DNA from: Rostrohypoxylon terebratum
Lineage: Eukaryota > Ascomycota > Sordariomycetes > Xylariales > Hypoxylaceae
Assembly (NCBI GenBank): GCA_022497145.1
Contig: MU385873.1
Location: forward strand, 1 to 64,000
Direction: 5' to 3'
Length of the DNA: 64,000 nt
Under the pieces are notes generated by a model that saw only the letters and a program-made list of their open reading frames with translations, had not been told where the DNA came from and ran no database searches. How positions within the stretch are numbered: position 1 is the first letter of the stretch; every line of letters begins with the position of its first letter. Below, piece after piece: positions 11,775-22,605 of the stretch. Both the position numbers and the translations under genes were made by a program.

Positions 11775-12437
11775 ATGGCTATTTTTTCCGACCTCCCTCC
11801 AGAAATCAGAGTTATGATTTGGCAGTTCTGCCTCCCAGGTCCACGAACCGTTATGGTGAAGGTGGGCAAACACACGCGAGCTCCTGTCGTCCTGCACATC
11901 TGCAGGGAATCGCGCTCAGAAGCCCAGAAACATTCGTATGAGCTAGCTTTTCCCGTCGCGTCGTTCAGCACAGAGCGGAACACCCTCGCCATGAACGGTC
12001 GGCCTCTTATCTGGTTCAACTTTTCCCTGGACCGGCTTTGTTTTCAAGACAAGTTCTTCAGCTTTCCCCCGTGGTGCCCGAATCTTAAACGCGTTAAGTC
12101 GATCGGCCTCATGTTCGTGCAATTCGCATACGCGTACCCCCTAATCTATTATAGGCTACTGTCTAGGTCTCCACAGCTCGAAGAGGTCGCCGTCTACAAG
12201 ACCTCAGCAGAAGAAAGTGCTCGAAATGCTGTAACTTGGAATGAGGCTATATGCCAGTCCCTCAATACAATTTCCCAGTTAAGCTGTTTTCAGCCTAGCA
12301 TAGGGAAGGTCTGGTCTCGCAGCTACGAAGAGGAGGGTCGTTTCGGCGACCTTACAAGGTTACCTGGAGGGAATTGTGTTATACTTTTATACCATCGTGA
12401 CCGAGAAATTGACAGTCCTCGCTTGCCTAGGAATTGA
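11775..12437 (+). CDS. 2EXR domain protein
   Basis: Single-exon, 220 aa. The N-terminus F-x-x-LPPEIRVMIWQFCLPGPR is the diagnostic 2EXR motif (LPPElR.mIWe..LPGPR), followed by the usual VLHICRESRSEA stretch. The rest is a divergent mixed alpha/beta region and a short basic end. 2EXR proteins are greatly expanded in filamentous fungi and often sit next to HET genes; their biochemical role is unknown. Start chosen at the ATG directly before the motif. The frame is intact and ends in TGA. Confidence 0.82.
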   Translation: MAIFSDLPPEIRVMIWQFCLPGPRTVMVKVGKHTRAPVVLHICRESRSEAQKHSYELAFPVASFSTERNTLAMNGRPLIWFNFSLDRLCFQDKFFSFPPWCPNLKRVKSIGLMFVQFAYAYPLIYYRLLSRSPQLEEVAVYKTSAEESARNAVTWNEAICQSLNTISQLSCFQPSIGKVWSRSYEEEGRFGDLTRLPGGNCVILLYHRDREIDSPRLPRN

Positions 12438-13451
12438 TAAATGAGTGTCCTAGCCAATTCAAGACGTCCTAAATAAGTCACTACCTATTAGTAGGTTAGG
12501 CTGCCAATTAATAGGTCTTTTTTTATCTTGTCCGCCGTTCGGGACTAGTTGAGTATGTACATAAAATTGTAAATAGAAAGTTGGCGAAATATCTAGCCCT
12601 AGAAGTATTCTCTTCGCATCCAAGTGTTGGCGTATATTTTAGCGAAACTCGCTGTAGATTAGGTAGTTTAGCCCCTGTAAGAGAATATGGATCTCTAGAG
12701 CTCCAGTACCATCCATTCTTTACCCACCTAACCTTCCAAAGTTACCCGCTAACACATCCACAATACAAAACTTTGTCCGTGTCTTCTATGTAGTAGGTAT
12801 GTATTAGAAATATATACTAGATTCTGTCTATTTGGAAGGCGTCTGTTTCATTCTAATATCACTCAAGAAAAATGTGCTTTTGATCATCGTACCTATGTAG
12901 ATTCATTTATTAAGAGACCTAGGTTAAGCAGGTAGTTTTATGCGTTACATATGACGTACGTACTAGGTACCTAGGACCTAGGTCATTTATAAGAATACTA
13001 CCAGGTAGGCACGCAAACTCGAGAACTCACCTAACCCATTGTCAAATTGGGGAACTTACAGATTATGAAGTAACCATTCACGAATAATCATGACATGTAA
13101 AATAAAGCAAGTATATTCATAGCTATTCGCAAATGCTAGGAGCGTAAAAAAACAACTTTGTCCCGCTATCAGTGCAATGGAGTCATTCCACCCGACATGG
13201 TTTCCTGGGACCTGGGTATTGAATGCATGTGCCAATAGAACTCCGTAACTTGATCTTGAGGAAAGCAAGTGTGTCTGTCAGTGATGACATAATTCTAGCA
13301 ATGTATAAACCCCTCATTTAACTCCGGGTTTCCCAACCGTTCATGCCAATTTGATCTCATCTCATGCAAATCGTGTTTTAACAGTTACTGTTGTACAGGT
13401 TGGCAGGGTCGATAGACTCGGGATGCGGTCATTAAGCATGAAGACCAGTCC
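12438..13451. other. Intergenic, no gene seen
   Basis: AT-rich. It contains one CTAGGTACCTAGGACCTAGG palindrome copy (12963-12983) and a sequence around 12440-12560 with short inverted-repeat character that could be an old transposon end. No supported exon. Confidence 0.5.
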
Positions 13452-15701
13452 CTAATCGAAGACATCCGCGTCTCCGCCGTCCCACTCTTCGTCCGATTCG
13501 TCCTCGGAATCTAGGAAATCGTCCATGTCGTACTGTCGTTCCCGAGGCCGGTGGTTATCAACTTGAATGTCCACCACATCGCACATACCATGAATAAACT
13601 CGTTGTCATTCGGCAGATGCTTAGTGACCTTCCGGACTTTACGGTCCAACCTGCTCTGATCGGAGTGGTCGGCGGCCAGCTCATCTTCGCTGTCCTCATC
13701 GTCGGCGTCATGTTCCCTAAGCAGACGCTCTTTGAGGAGTAGCCCACTGCCTCTAAGTCGCTGGAGTTCCTTGCTGAGGGCTGAGGCTCTCGCGAGCTGA
13801 GCTTTACTCGGATAATTCGCTTCTCCCTCCGACGAAGTGGGCGTTGGTCCGATATTAGCTATTCGCGTGCTTCGTCGCTTCGGCGTGGTCAAGGAATCAG
13901 TGTTCTCCGGTTCTCTAAGACCTTGTCCCTTGGTTTCGGTTGGAGTAAAGTTGAGCATTTTGAGGTCTTTGGTTGATTTCATCCTCCTCTTGAAGACTGC
14001 TACCATCTTCTCAACCCAGAATTCCCGAAGTTCCTGACGTTGACGCCAGCCGATATCTAGTGCAACCCTGAACGCGATTCGGCGCAGGTTAGGGAGATTG
14101 GGGGCGTTCTGTACTAAAGACCCGAAGAACATCTCTGCTGCTTTAAAATCCCACTTTCTCATGTGTAGGATTTCAATAGATTGAATGGAAGCAGGCCATG
14201 CCGGTACCTGATCTTCTGCGAGAAGTGTGTCGTATTCCGGTTTGTTATCGGCATAATGCTCGTGATGCCGGAAATATGACAAGTCCATATAAAGATGCTC
14301 CAGGTTCGGGCATGCTGATTGAAGGACAGGAAGAAAGGCCAGACTTAGCGATTGACAATGGTTGATGGTAAGGCTCCGCAGATGGTGACCATGAGTCAAC
14401 AGGAAATTGGCAAGATCATCTGCCACCACCTCCCAGCAATTGATGAGTTCAAGATGTTTGAGTGTTGTCGGAAGTCGACTCAGCAGTGAGCCCGTTACCA
14501 GCGTGCTGGATTCCAAAATGAGATGTTGCAGATTCGGCAAAGCAGAAATGCATGCAGAAAGTTGAACCATCTTGAGATGGTTTCTTCCTTCCATCTCCTC
14601 GGTGAGTTGTATCTTTTTAGGTTGACCCCAAGATGCAATTTGATAGTTAACAAAAGCCACCTTTCGAAGGCTGGCAAAGCTTGGATGTAGATGGAATTTT
14701 TCCAGCTTGTCGAGAGATAAGGTGTCGTCGGTAAGGCGGGAATTCCAACGCCAACTCTTCAACTCCCTCGGTCTAACACCATCTTCCTCACTACCGGCTA
14801 GCATCTTGAGTATTTCATCTGCATTGCCCCGGAATCGAACATTCTCATCCAGCCGACGGTAAGGCGGGTCATCGTATTCATGACATAGCTCTATGCGGGA
14901 TAGGCTGTCAAGAAGCGGGATCACACTCTGCAGAGAATGATAATTCACTTGGAACTTTGGGATTAGGGTTGAACCCACTTCTAAGAGTAATGTCTGGATC
15001 TTAGGTCGGTATTTAAATGAGCTGTTGAGAGGATCCATGTTCAGTGTGCGGATAAATTGGTTCATGGAGACGAAGGGATCCTTGGTGTATCGCCACGGAT
15101 GGTAAAACGGAGGACATCGGTAAAGGGCCGCCAAAGAGGGTTCCGCAAATGCTTTGCAGGTTCGTGAAGCTGATAGTAGGGTATTAACCGAATCAGAGAC
15201 ATCTTCTCGTCGCGACGAGGTGTCACGGATTGGTGCAGCCACTTGATCGAAGATGGACAGCAGGACGAGGTATGGTAGGTTTGCCCAAGGAGGATAGGAG
15301 GAAGGAGTGTTATTAGAAGCTGTAGGCGTAGCCGCAGTCGATCTTCTTGGCGTACGAGGAGCGATTGCCTTTATCGGGGTTGCTTTGGTGGTGTTCTGGG
15401 ATCGAGTTTGGCGTTGTGATTTTCGGGATGGTTGTGAATGTGAATCGTCGTCGTAATCATTCTTTCGCTTTCGCGTGGGCGTAGGGGTCTTGGGGCTCGG
15501 GGCGGGACTGTCGGAATAATAGTCGGTATATTCGTCAGGTGAAGGGGAAGATGAAATCTCTTTGTATCGAGTAGTCATAGTTGACCCCGTTGACCGGGTT
15601 GATCGTAGTGATCGAGTTGATCGAGTCTCACGAACTGGTTTCTTCAATTTAGCGGCTCGGGACGGATTGCTCCGCACCGGTGTTCGTCGAGGACGATCCA
15701 T
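13452..15701 (-). CDS. F-box / leucine-rich-repeat-like protein
   Basis: Intronless, 749 aa from the ATG at 15701 (a TTG two codons further up is not used). The first 130 residues are basic, Ser/Thr/Pro-rich and disordered. An F-box-like helix pair follows from about 138 (PPWANLPYLVLLSIFDQV ... LLSASRTCKAFAEPSL). Residues about 220-560 hold irregular leucine-rich segments (for example LPNLQHLILESSTL and LKHLELINCWEV). The tail is basic then acidic, ending in Asp/Glu-rich sequence (DSEDESDEEWDGGDADVFD). F-box proteins recruit substrates to SCF ubiquitin ligases; the substrate here cannot be told. Length and layout match conserved ascomycete F-box proteins of unknown target. Confidence 0.85.
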   Translation of the reverse strand: MDRPRRTPVRSNPSRAAKLKKPVRETRSTRSLRSTRSTGSTMTTRYKEISSSPSPDEYTDYYSDSPAPSPKTPTPTRKRKNDYDDDSHSQPSRKSQRQTRSQNTTKATPIKAIAPRTPRRSTAATPTASNNTPSSYPPWANLPYLVLLSIFDQVAAPIRDTSSRREDVSDSVNTLLSASRTCKAFAEPSLAALYRCPPFYHPWRYTKDPFVSMNQFIRTLNMDPLNSSFKYRPKIQTLLLEVGSTLIPKFQVNYHSLQSVIPLLDSLSRIELCHEYDDPPYRRLDENVRFRGNADEILKMLAGSEEDGVRPRELKSWRWNSRLTDDTLSLDKLEKFHLHPSFASLRKVAFVNYQIASWGQPKKIQLTEEMEGRNHLKMVQLSACISALPNLQHLILESSTLVTGSLLSRLPTTLKHLELINCWEVVADDLANFLLTHGHHLRSLTINHCQSLSLAFLPVLQSACPNLEHLYMDLSYFRHHEHYADNKPEYDTLLAEDQVPAWPASIQSIEILHMRKWDFKAAEMFFGSLVQNAPNLPNLRRIAFRVALDIGWRQRQELREFWVEKMVAVFKRRMKSTKDLKMLNFTPTETKGQGLREPENTDSLTTPKRRSTRIANIGPTPTSSEGEANYPSKAQLARASALSKELQRLRGSGLLLKERLLREHDADDEDSEDELAADHSDQSRLDRKVRKVTKHLPNDNEFIHGMCDVVDIQVDNHRPRERQYDMDDFLDSEDESDEEWDGGDADVFD

Positions 15702-17530
15702 TGTCAAGCACGAAGACCATCAATGGGCTGATTGAGCGGTACGGGAATGAGCTGCATGGAATCAAGAAACGTTGATTAATTGGGTTGCGCAAAATTTAAG
15801 GTGGTCCTCTCAAAAATCGAAGATGAATCGGCAGTGAAAGAGTGGAAAGTGGTAAGAATTAAGTCGGCGATGGACTAAATCTTACCGACCTGAAGGTTTG
15901 CGACGGTGGGAACTTGGAAGGACGGCATTGACTCACCTGCGGAAAGATACCGTGCTGTAGCCTGTAGGATAGTATGAGGTCCACTAAATAAAGTTTCCGA
16001 TTATGATTGGATCTACGTCTTACAGCCCCACCATCTCCTTGATCGAGGCCCCAAAACAGCTGAAAGCGTACCTAGTACCTGTGACGTATTGAATTGTACC
16101 TCCTCCATTGATTGCGAACAGGTTGGTACCTATTGAACCTAGAACTGGTGCTCGTTTTAGGTGCATATCCGGGCTATGTAGGCAGCTAATTCCGCCCACA
16201 TTCATGTCGTACTGCATGAGTTCACGCTGTTAGTGAGTTTCTAGTAGGTATGTAGGTAGGTAATTGCCATCGTAAGAACGTCTAGGTATCTATAAAATTG
16301 TGATATGATCTATGATTCTATCTACGTGCTAAGTACTAGCAAGGCATGAAATCCTAAATATTACCTAGTATGTAAGGAACTATACCTAGATATATCGATA
16401 TATACAAGACAATAGTAATACCTACATAGTGGTAGTCTAGGTATGAATGTAGTACTAAACAAACTTTTCATTTATTGTTGCTTTCTTGAAGCTTTAAGAA
16501 GCATGATAGCTTAGGATCTCAGAAATATAAAGCTACAATACGCTTCGTTGCCCCCTATTTGGGCACATCAAAGAGACATCCAATAAGATAGAATTGTTTT
16601 GTCAGAAAATAATTGTCGGTAGATGCCGAATCGAGTTCACAATTTTTCAAGCAATGAGAATCTCTCCAAGACTTAGAAAAGTTTGCTGAGTCAGGCCTTG
16701 ATATTTACCAATAATCCACATAAAATATTTTCAAGTTCCTCGTGATCGAAAAGATCAACATGTTTGCAGCAGTAGGCATAGGTATCACTTCTAAAAGATC
16801 ATTATCTAATATATCCATGATCATTTTTTCACCAATCCATCAAATCTATGAGTAAATAAGAGATGGATCGCATGTGAAAAATACATATACTCAAGTACCT
16901 AATAGTACATGTCATTGTAAACACATACATGTATAAACAAGATGTACCGTCCGACAAAGCTTAATTATCGAATGAACCTGCGCAATACCTTCGCCGCAGT
17001 TTTGAAAAAGCCCATGTCATCATGCGACGCTCGGTAGCCTTGGAACTTACTATGTAGTATGTAGTATGTACAAACTTTACACAAGCAAGCTCCAAGCAAC
17101 TAAACTCCAAGGAGCACCAAGGAGCACCAAGGAGAAATAATGTGGGTCAAGGAGTAACGGTAACAAAATTTGTGGCTTGTGATTTTCTTCATTGCGCGGG
17201 TCCGCCACTAAAAAGATGCGACGGTAGCCACAATCAACCCCCTAGCACCCTGGCACCTTAGTACCCCTGCAGGTTTAGTGCTTCTTGCTTTTGGTGCTGC
17301 TCTAACAGGCCTACCTTGGTTAGTTGGAACGCGTCCACGGGTTCTTCCACTTTTCACGCATCGCGGACATGTCAACTGCATCACATGCCCTCTTCAACTT
17401 ATCCTCTATAGCCAAAACTTCCCTATACTCACCATTGCCGTCGCGACGTTAATGCGCTGATATACTGCCCACTGTTGTCGCGGAACCCGTCTCTTGTCGA
17501 GGTTGCATGTAAACAATCAGATCCGTAGCC
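15702..17530. other. Intergenic, AT-rich, no gene seen
   Basis: Long intergenic region between the F-box gene and SUZ12. It is AT-rich with many short ATACCTA/TAGGTAT repeats and stops in all frames. The last 600 bp become CT-rich, as expected for the SUZ12 promoter. Confidence 0.5.
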
Positions 17531-17663
17531 GCACACACAGACACAGACACAGACACAGACAGAGACAGAGACACACAGGCATTACCCACGCTTGACTTGT
17601 TGCTTGTTGCATATTTCATTCATCTCATTCATCTCATTCATCCCATTCATCCCGTCCATCCCA
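17531..17663. repeat. Microsatellites in SUZ12 leader region
   Basis: Two adjacent tandem tracts: an ACACAG/AGAC array (17531-17578) and a TCATTCATC-type array (about 17615-17663). They lie 535-670 bp before the SUZ12 start codon, probably in promoter or 5' UTR. Confidence 0.85.
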
Positions 17664-18198
17664 GGGCCCGGTTTACTGTATTTACTCATCCTTTACTTCC
17701 GTTACTTTCTTACTTGGACGACATCTTTATTCCTTCTCTGACTCCGACTACCAATTTTGAATTCTTGTTCACATTTTTTCATCACATTATAATTACAATT
17801 ACCATTGATTCGTTAGCGACATCCGGGACATCGATAATGCCTGCTTGGCCTTTGTAATTTTTAATTTGGCTGTTGTTGGAGAGGGTGGTGCTTTCTTGTT
17901 TCCTAATCATTCGGAGACGGCCCGTACCTGCCTTCTCTGCATCCCCGACTTAAAGCGGGAAGTTGTCCGGATACAGTCACAAGGTAACCGCCAACTTGCC
18001 AAGTGTCGACCGCCCCTGCGTCAAGTCGACTGTCGCCTCCAGCTACAAAACCCTACACCCTACAAAACCCTGCAACACCTGCAACACCTGGCACCTTCAT
18101 AGTCATTTTTTTCAGCTATCAAAATTTTTCATCTGGGATTACTCAAAAGCAGTACGCCACAACCTCGTGGCCAGCTGCGCCGATGTTCTCCTTCAGAG

Positions 18199-20415
18199 AT
18201 GGCTGCCATCACCCCATACAAACGCGAATTACCTTTCATCCACAGGGCTTGGAAGACTGCCGTCGATCACTTATCCCCATACAGCATGGGAATCAAATTA
18301 TCTTCCACAAACGGTGACACTATCGTCAATGATGATCATGTCCTCCATGCGCCCAAAAGGCGCCGCATAACCAACGACTCGCCCGAGTCTGCGCCGAATG
18401 GCATCTTAGGCCACATGCTGTCTGACAGGGAAGCCGATTTCGAAAAGGCCCTTCGTGTTGACGTACTCCAGATCACGCACAAAGATAGCTCTCATCACAG
18501 ATCTAGCAATCTGCTCAACGGTACAGGTTCTCCTGTCAAAAAGGACATCCCAGCTATTCGTGTCCGCTGCAAACTCTGCATTTTTCGGTGGAGAATGCGA
18601 GAAATTAAAGAAGTTCGCATACTTTATTGCGACAGCCAAATTTGCAACCTCAAGGTATTCCGAGATGCCGATGGTGCATGTCGAAGGGCAAGGATTTATC
18701 TACCTTCGCCCTTTCACGTACCAGCAGAAAAGTTATGTGTTGAGCTAGATAACGATGATGGGTTCGATCTGGCTGATCATTACTTGGTTCAAGTTGAACT
18801 GGAGTCCGCAGGAGATCCTAGTTGGCCGCCAGTCGACCTTCTACCTAAGGATAAAATGAGCAACACCGATTCAAGTCATCCGCAACACTGGGTTCTCACT
18901 TCTTCGGTCGGCTACAAGTTTGAGAAGCATCGGGCTTCTGCTCCTGTTAAGATCAGGAAACGAGCCGACACCGGCGAGGAAACACTTGATCTATCTATGG
19001 ATATCGATCTTAGATGGTCGACATGTCACAGCGCGAGCAACATTGCGGAAGCCGAAGCTTCCCCGCCAGAGATTCCCACATCGTTTTCTAACGGAGCATT
19101 GGAGCCACTGACAAATGGACACGTCAACGGAAGGTCAGATAAGGCGATTGGTGGTCCCGTGAAGGATGAGGATGTCTTCATAGAAGAGGATGAAGATCAC
19201 GAAGAGGCTGCAACCCCTAGTCGTTCGTTGAGAACAAGGGAGAAGCAGAACTATAATCTCAAACTTCTAAGTGACAAAGCACGAGGAAAGGAGCGCAAAG
19301 AGCGAAAGCAACGTAAGTTAGCAGGCGCTAGAAGTCAAGAGGCTGGGCAGGTTACCTGGGTGCTTCCTCGATCTAGCAAGGTTGTATTGAAGGGTTATCA
19401 ATGCATAAGATGCTTTGGGGTGCATTCCTCTATGAACCAGCTCATAGAACACATAAAGGTTCATCCTGAGTTCAAATATGACTTTGATCTGAGCTCTTCT
19501 CAAATCTGGGTTTTCCCGCACGGCCAAGAAATCCGACGTCGTTCCAGCTCGTCTCTCCTAAAAATCGCTAGTTCCGAAGATCCGGAGAGCGATCTGGATG
19601 ACTATGTATCCCCTCATAAAACCCAGAGAACTCTAGCACAGTCAAAAGTAAGAGGTTCTAAATTTACAAAAAAAAAAAAAAAAAAGTACGCATGCTAATT
19701 CTGTGTATAGTCACTCTCGAGTATTCCGAAGGATCCTAGGCAGTTAGTTCCAAATAACAAACAGCCCATGTATGACCGCCTAAGTAAGGCAATCCTCGAG
19801 CCAAACACATTCATTGATCCGCCTGATATCGACGATACTTGGTTAGTGCAGAAGCACAGGGATATTATTCGTGACTACAGCGATGTTCACCCAGAGGAAA
19901 AGGAGTTTATCTCGGAGTGGGATGCTTACGTTAACAAGGAATGCGTCACTTCAGAACCTCATTTGCAGGGAGTCTATCTTCAATTCATCCAGAGCAAGGC
20001 GTCCTGGCTAGCTGCGTCTCAAAGCCGTGTGACAGAATTCTCAAAACACATGGCCTATTTAAAGGCAAGGAACGCCCTAGCCGAACCAACGATTGTTAAG
20101 GCCCTAGCGATCATGCGACAAGCAAGAGACCAGAAGCGTCCCGACCAGTCTGAGATTACAAAACCGCCATCGCCGAGAACTGAATACCGCAAGTCAGCAT
20201 CAGGATGTGTCGTCTGTGGCCAACCCGTCAGGGGTCCGTTCACCTTAATCTGCTCGAATGTGGTCAGTGTAAAAAAACCACGATTGAGTAATACATTTAC
20301 TAATAAGTCTTAGGATTGTGAGAAGCCCCTGTACCACGTGGATTGCATCCGAAAAACTGCAAAAGTATCAGTAACGAGTCGCAATTGGCGCTGCAATAGC
20401 TGTTGTAACAGTTAG
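18199..20415 (+). CDS. suz12: Polycomb PRC2 subunit SUZ12 (VEFS-box protein)
   Basis: Three exons: 18199-19647, 19711-20262 and 20314-20415; introns of 63 and 51 nt, both phase 0; 700 aa. A C2H2 zinc finger (about 401-421: CxxC then HxxxxH with the spacing of SUZ12/VEF proteins) is followed by the VEFS box from about 502, with the family hallmark DDTWLVQKHRDII, then DVHPEEKEFISEWDAYV. A C-terminal Cys/His-rich PHD-like finger starts at CVVCG (about 649) and ends in RNWRCNSCC. SUZ12 holds together the histone H3K27 methyltransferase complex with EZH2/SET-7 and EED in the nucleus, producing facultative heterochromatin. Intron 1 contains a run of 17 A residues; without its removal the frame stops. 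Donor 19648 was used because the closer GTACGC would leave a 25-nt intron. Intron 2 begins GTCAGT. Confidence 0.92.
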
Positions 20416-22605
20416 TGGGGGTTTGTTTGAAGTGCAAGCGCTACGATACTATCAACCCACCTTTGAAGAGAAGCTGAAAGCTACCTACAAAGCCAAAGAA
20501 GTTTACTCATCGAGGGTTGGGAATAGGGCCAGTTGACAACCTTGATTTAAGAGCTTGGAATCTGGCATCTAATGAAGGGGTGCAAAACCCAGACAATAAT
20601 TCACTGAGAACTCTGGTCGTATATTGAAATGTATGCGACAGGGCATCTTGAAACTCTTTGTAACCTACCTACTATGCAAGAGCTCCGTTCCGAACCATTC
20701 TTAGAAAGGTTCAGTGAACTTGCTATCATACCCATGGAGCAATTTAGTGCAAATGAATCAAATTCCACAAAGACTAGGTACTCTATATCGTGAATGAGGT
20801 CATCTTGCAGCTTATACAATAAAATTCTGTGATATCCATTCGTGGATCAACTTGTTGGTCGCATATAGACGCTTCCCCCTACAACCCTCACTATGATGAT
20901 GAAAATCATCATCTAAACTTCTGCAACATTCGCAAATTCAATCATAGATTCTATCCAAACTAATCCCAAGTCTAGTAAGCAATTTACGTGGCAATGTTTC
21001 AACATTTCTGATCAGTCTCAAGGTTCGTAGATCATAACTGTGAAACCGAAAACTACCACCAGCAAGCCTCTTTTCATGGCGGAAATTCCATCCCCCCTCT
21101 ATCTTACGATTGATATCCAGTATTCCTTCGATACTATCCTAAATATCCAACACCAACCACAAGGTGCTTGGTAAACTCTACGAGTCTTAAACGAAAGTGC
21201 TAGATAGAAAAAAGTAAAATTTCTACGAAATGATGCCATAGACACAGTTTATAGAAGACATGCAATAAGTTCTCACGAGCACCTTTATCGGAGCCACGCT
21301 TCTAAACATCATCCAGCCGAAACTGTCTACGGGTGACCTCTCAAAACATATGACTCTATAAGTGGCAAATATGACATACTGTCATGTCATACAAACAGCC
21401 GTTGCATTTGAAACTTGTGTAGAACATATATAAAAGTTCTTATATCGAATGCCGTAGGCTCCTTTGAGAGGTAGACTACAAATGATCTAAGAGATCCCTT
21501 TTACCAAATTCTGATACAATACTACCCATCAATTTTTAATATGATATGAAACTACACATCTACATTCTTGCATCTTATAACCACAGAGGCTCTGGGTAGG
21601 GGAAAGGGGAGATCCAAGTTAGCCAAAGGGAACTTTGAAACTCAGATTTCATTTGCCAACTTGTAAGGCAAAAACAACGCCCACCGAATTGAAATACACA
21701 ATAAGCCACTATTCTATCAAACACCAGAATATACCTATCTCCACTGACCCTTGTACCAATTTTGAAAGAGCGGAGTTATATCTTTACCTACCTTCTCTCA
21801 TTCTGTTATTCTTAGCTGCAATTTTGGAAAGGCAGCGGTGCTTGAATTTGGTGATGGTTACGTGGGTAAATATAAGGTACCTAGGTATAAATTAAAAGAG
21901 TATGAGCAGGGCTGATTTTGATAGGTGCCTACGGAGCTGACTTGAACGAACGAGGGGGGATCGGCCTATTGCCACTATAATTGCTATTGCCGATCACAGT
22001 TGAGACACAATACTACGACGTAGTAAATTCATTAGCTGAGTTGGGCGTACATTTCAGGGCTTTAGGTCTCGAACCTGCCTTATTAGGCAGTGATCGGAAT
22101 TCGAATTTGCTTTCCCAAAAGGAACGCCTCTGTGTTATACAAGTGCGCTGGGGGAATCGCTCAACACTGCGCGTGCCCCCAAACTCTACCGACGCTACGG
22201 GATCCGAGCACAGTCAGATGTGGCCGGTACCCCGCATCCGAGGGCGTTGGGATGCTGCGCCGTCGCCCAATCACCAGAGCTGCATGGGTTTTCGCAGTTG
22301 ATAACGGCCTGCAGATTGGTCTGTGATACCCGCGTCGTCTAGGCCGCGGCTTGTGGGCGTTGTTGTAACTGCAAAGGGATGAAGGGGTTGATTGTAACGT
22401 TGCGGGGTATATATCTATCTGCTCATTACAAGCTGCTAGGTAATTGGGTTATTCGACGGCAGCTGATGTTTCTTGAGAGTCTAAGTCGTTGGGGTGCGAA
22501 CAAAGAGGGAATTTTGATGGATAACCTCTCGACCCCTCGATAAGAGAGACAAAGCCACTTCGGAGTTCCCCCAGGCAACAGCCACTGTCCGTAGCTGTGA
22601 CCAGG
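20416..22605. other. Intergenic, no gene seen
   Basis: AT-rich to about 21900, then GC-richer approaching the transporter gene. No convincing exon. CreA-like motifs in the last 460 bp are listed separately. Confidence 0.5.
22148..22407. promoter_or_regulatory. CreA-type motifs upstream of sugar transporter
   Basis: Three matches to the carbon-catabolite repressor consensus SYGGRG: CTGGGG at 22148-22153, GCGGGG on the minus strand at 22230-22235, and GCGGGG at 22402-22407. They lie 200-460 bp before the transporter ATG. The motif is only 6 bp, so single matches are weak; the grouping in front of a sugar transporter makes it plausible. Confidence 0.35.

Noticed and set aside
12436..12560. Possible second MITE
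   Set aside because: Only short, poorly matched inverted segments; no clear ends or target duplication.
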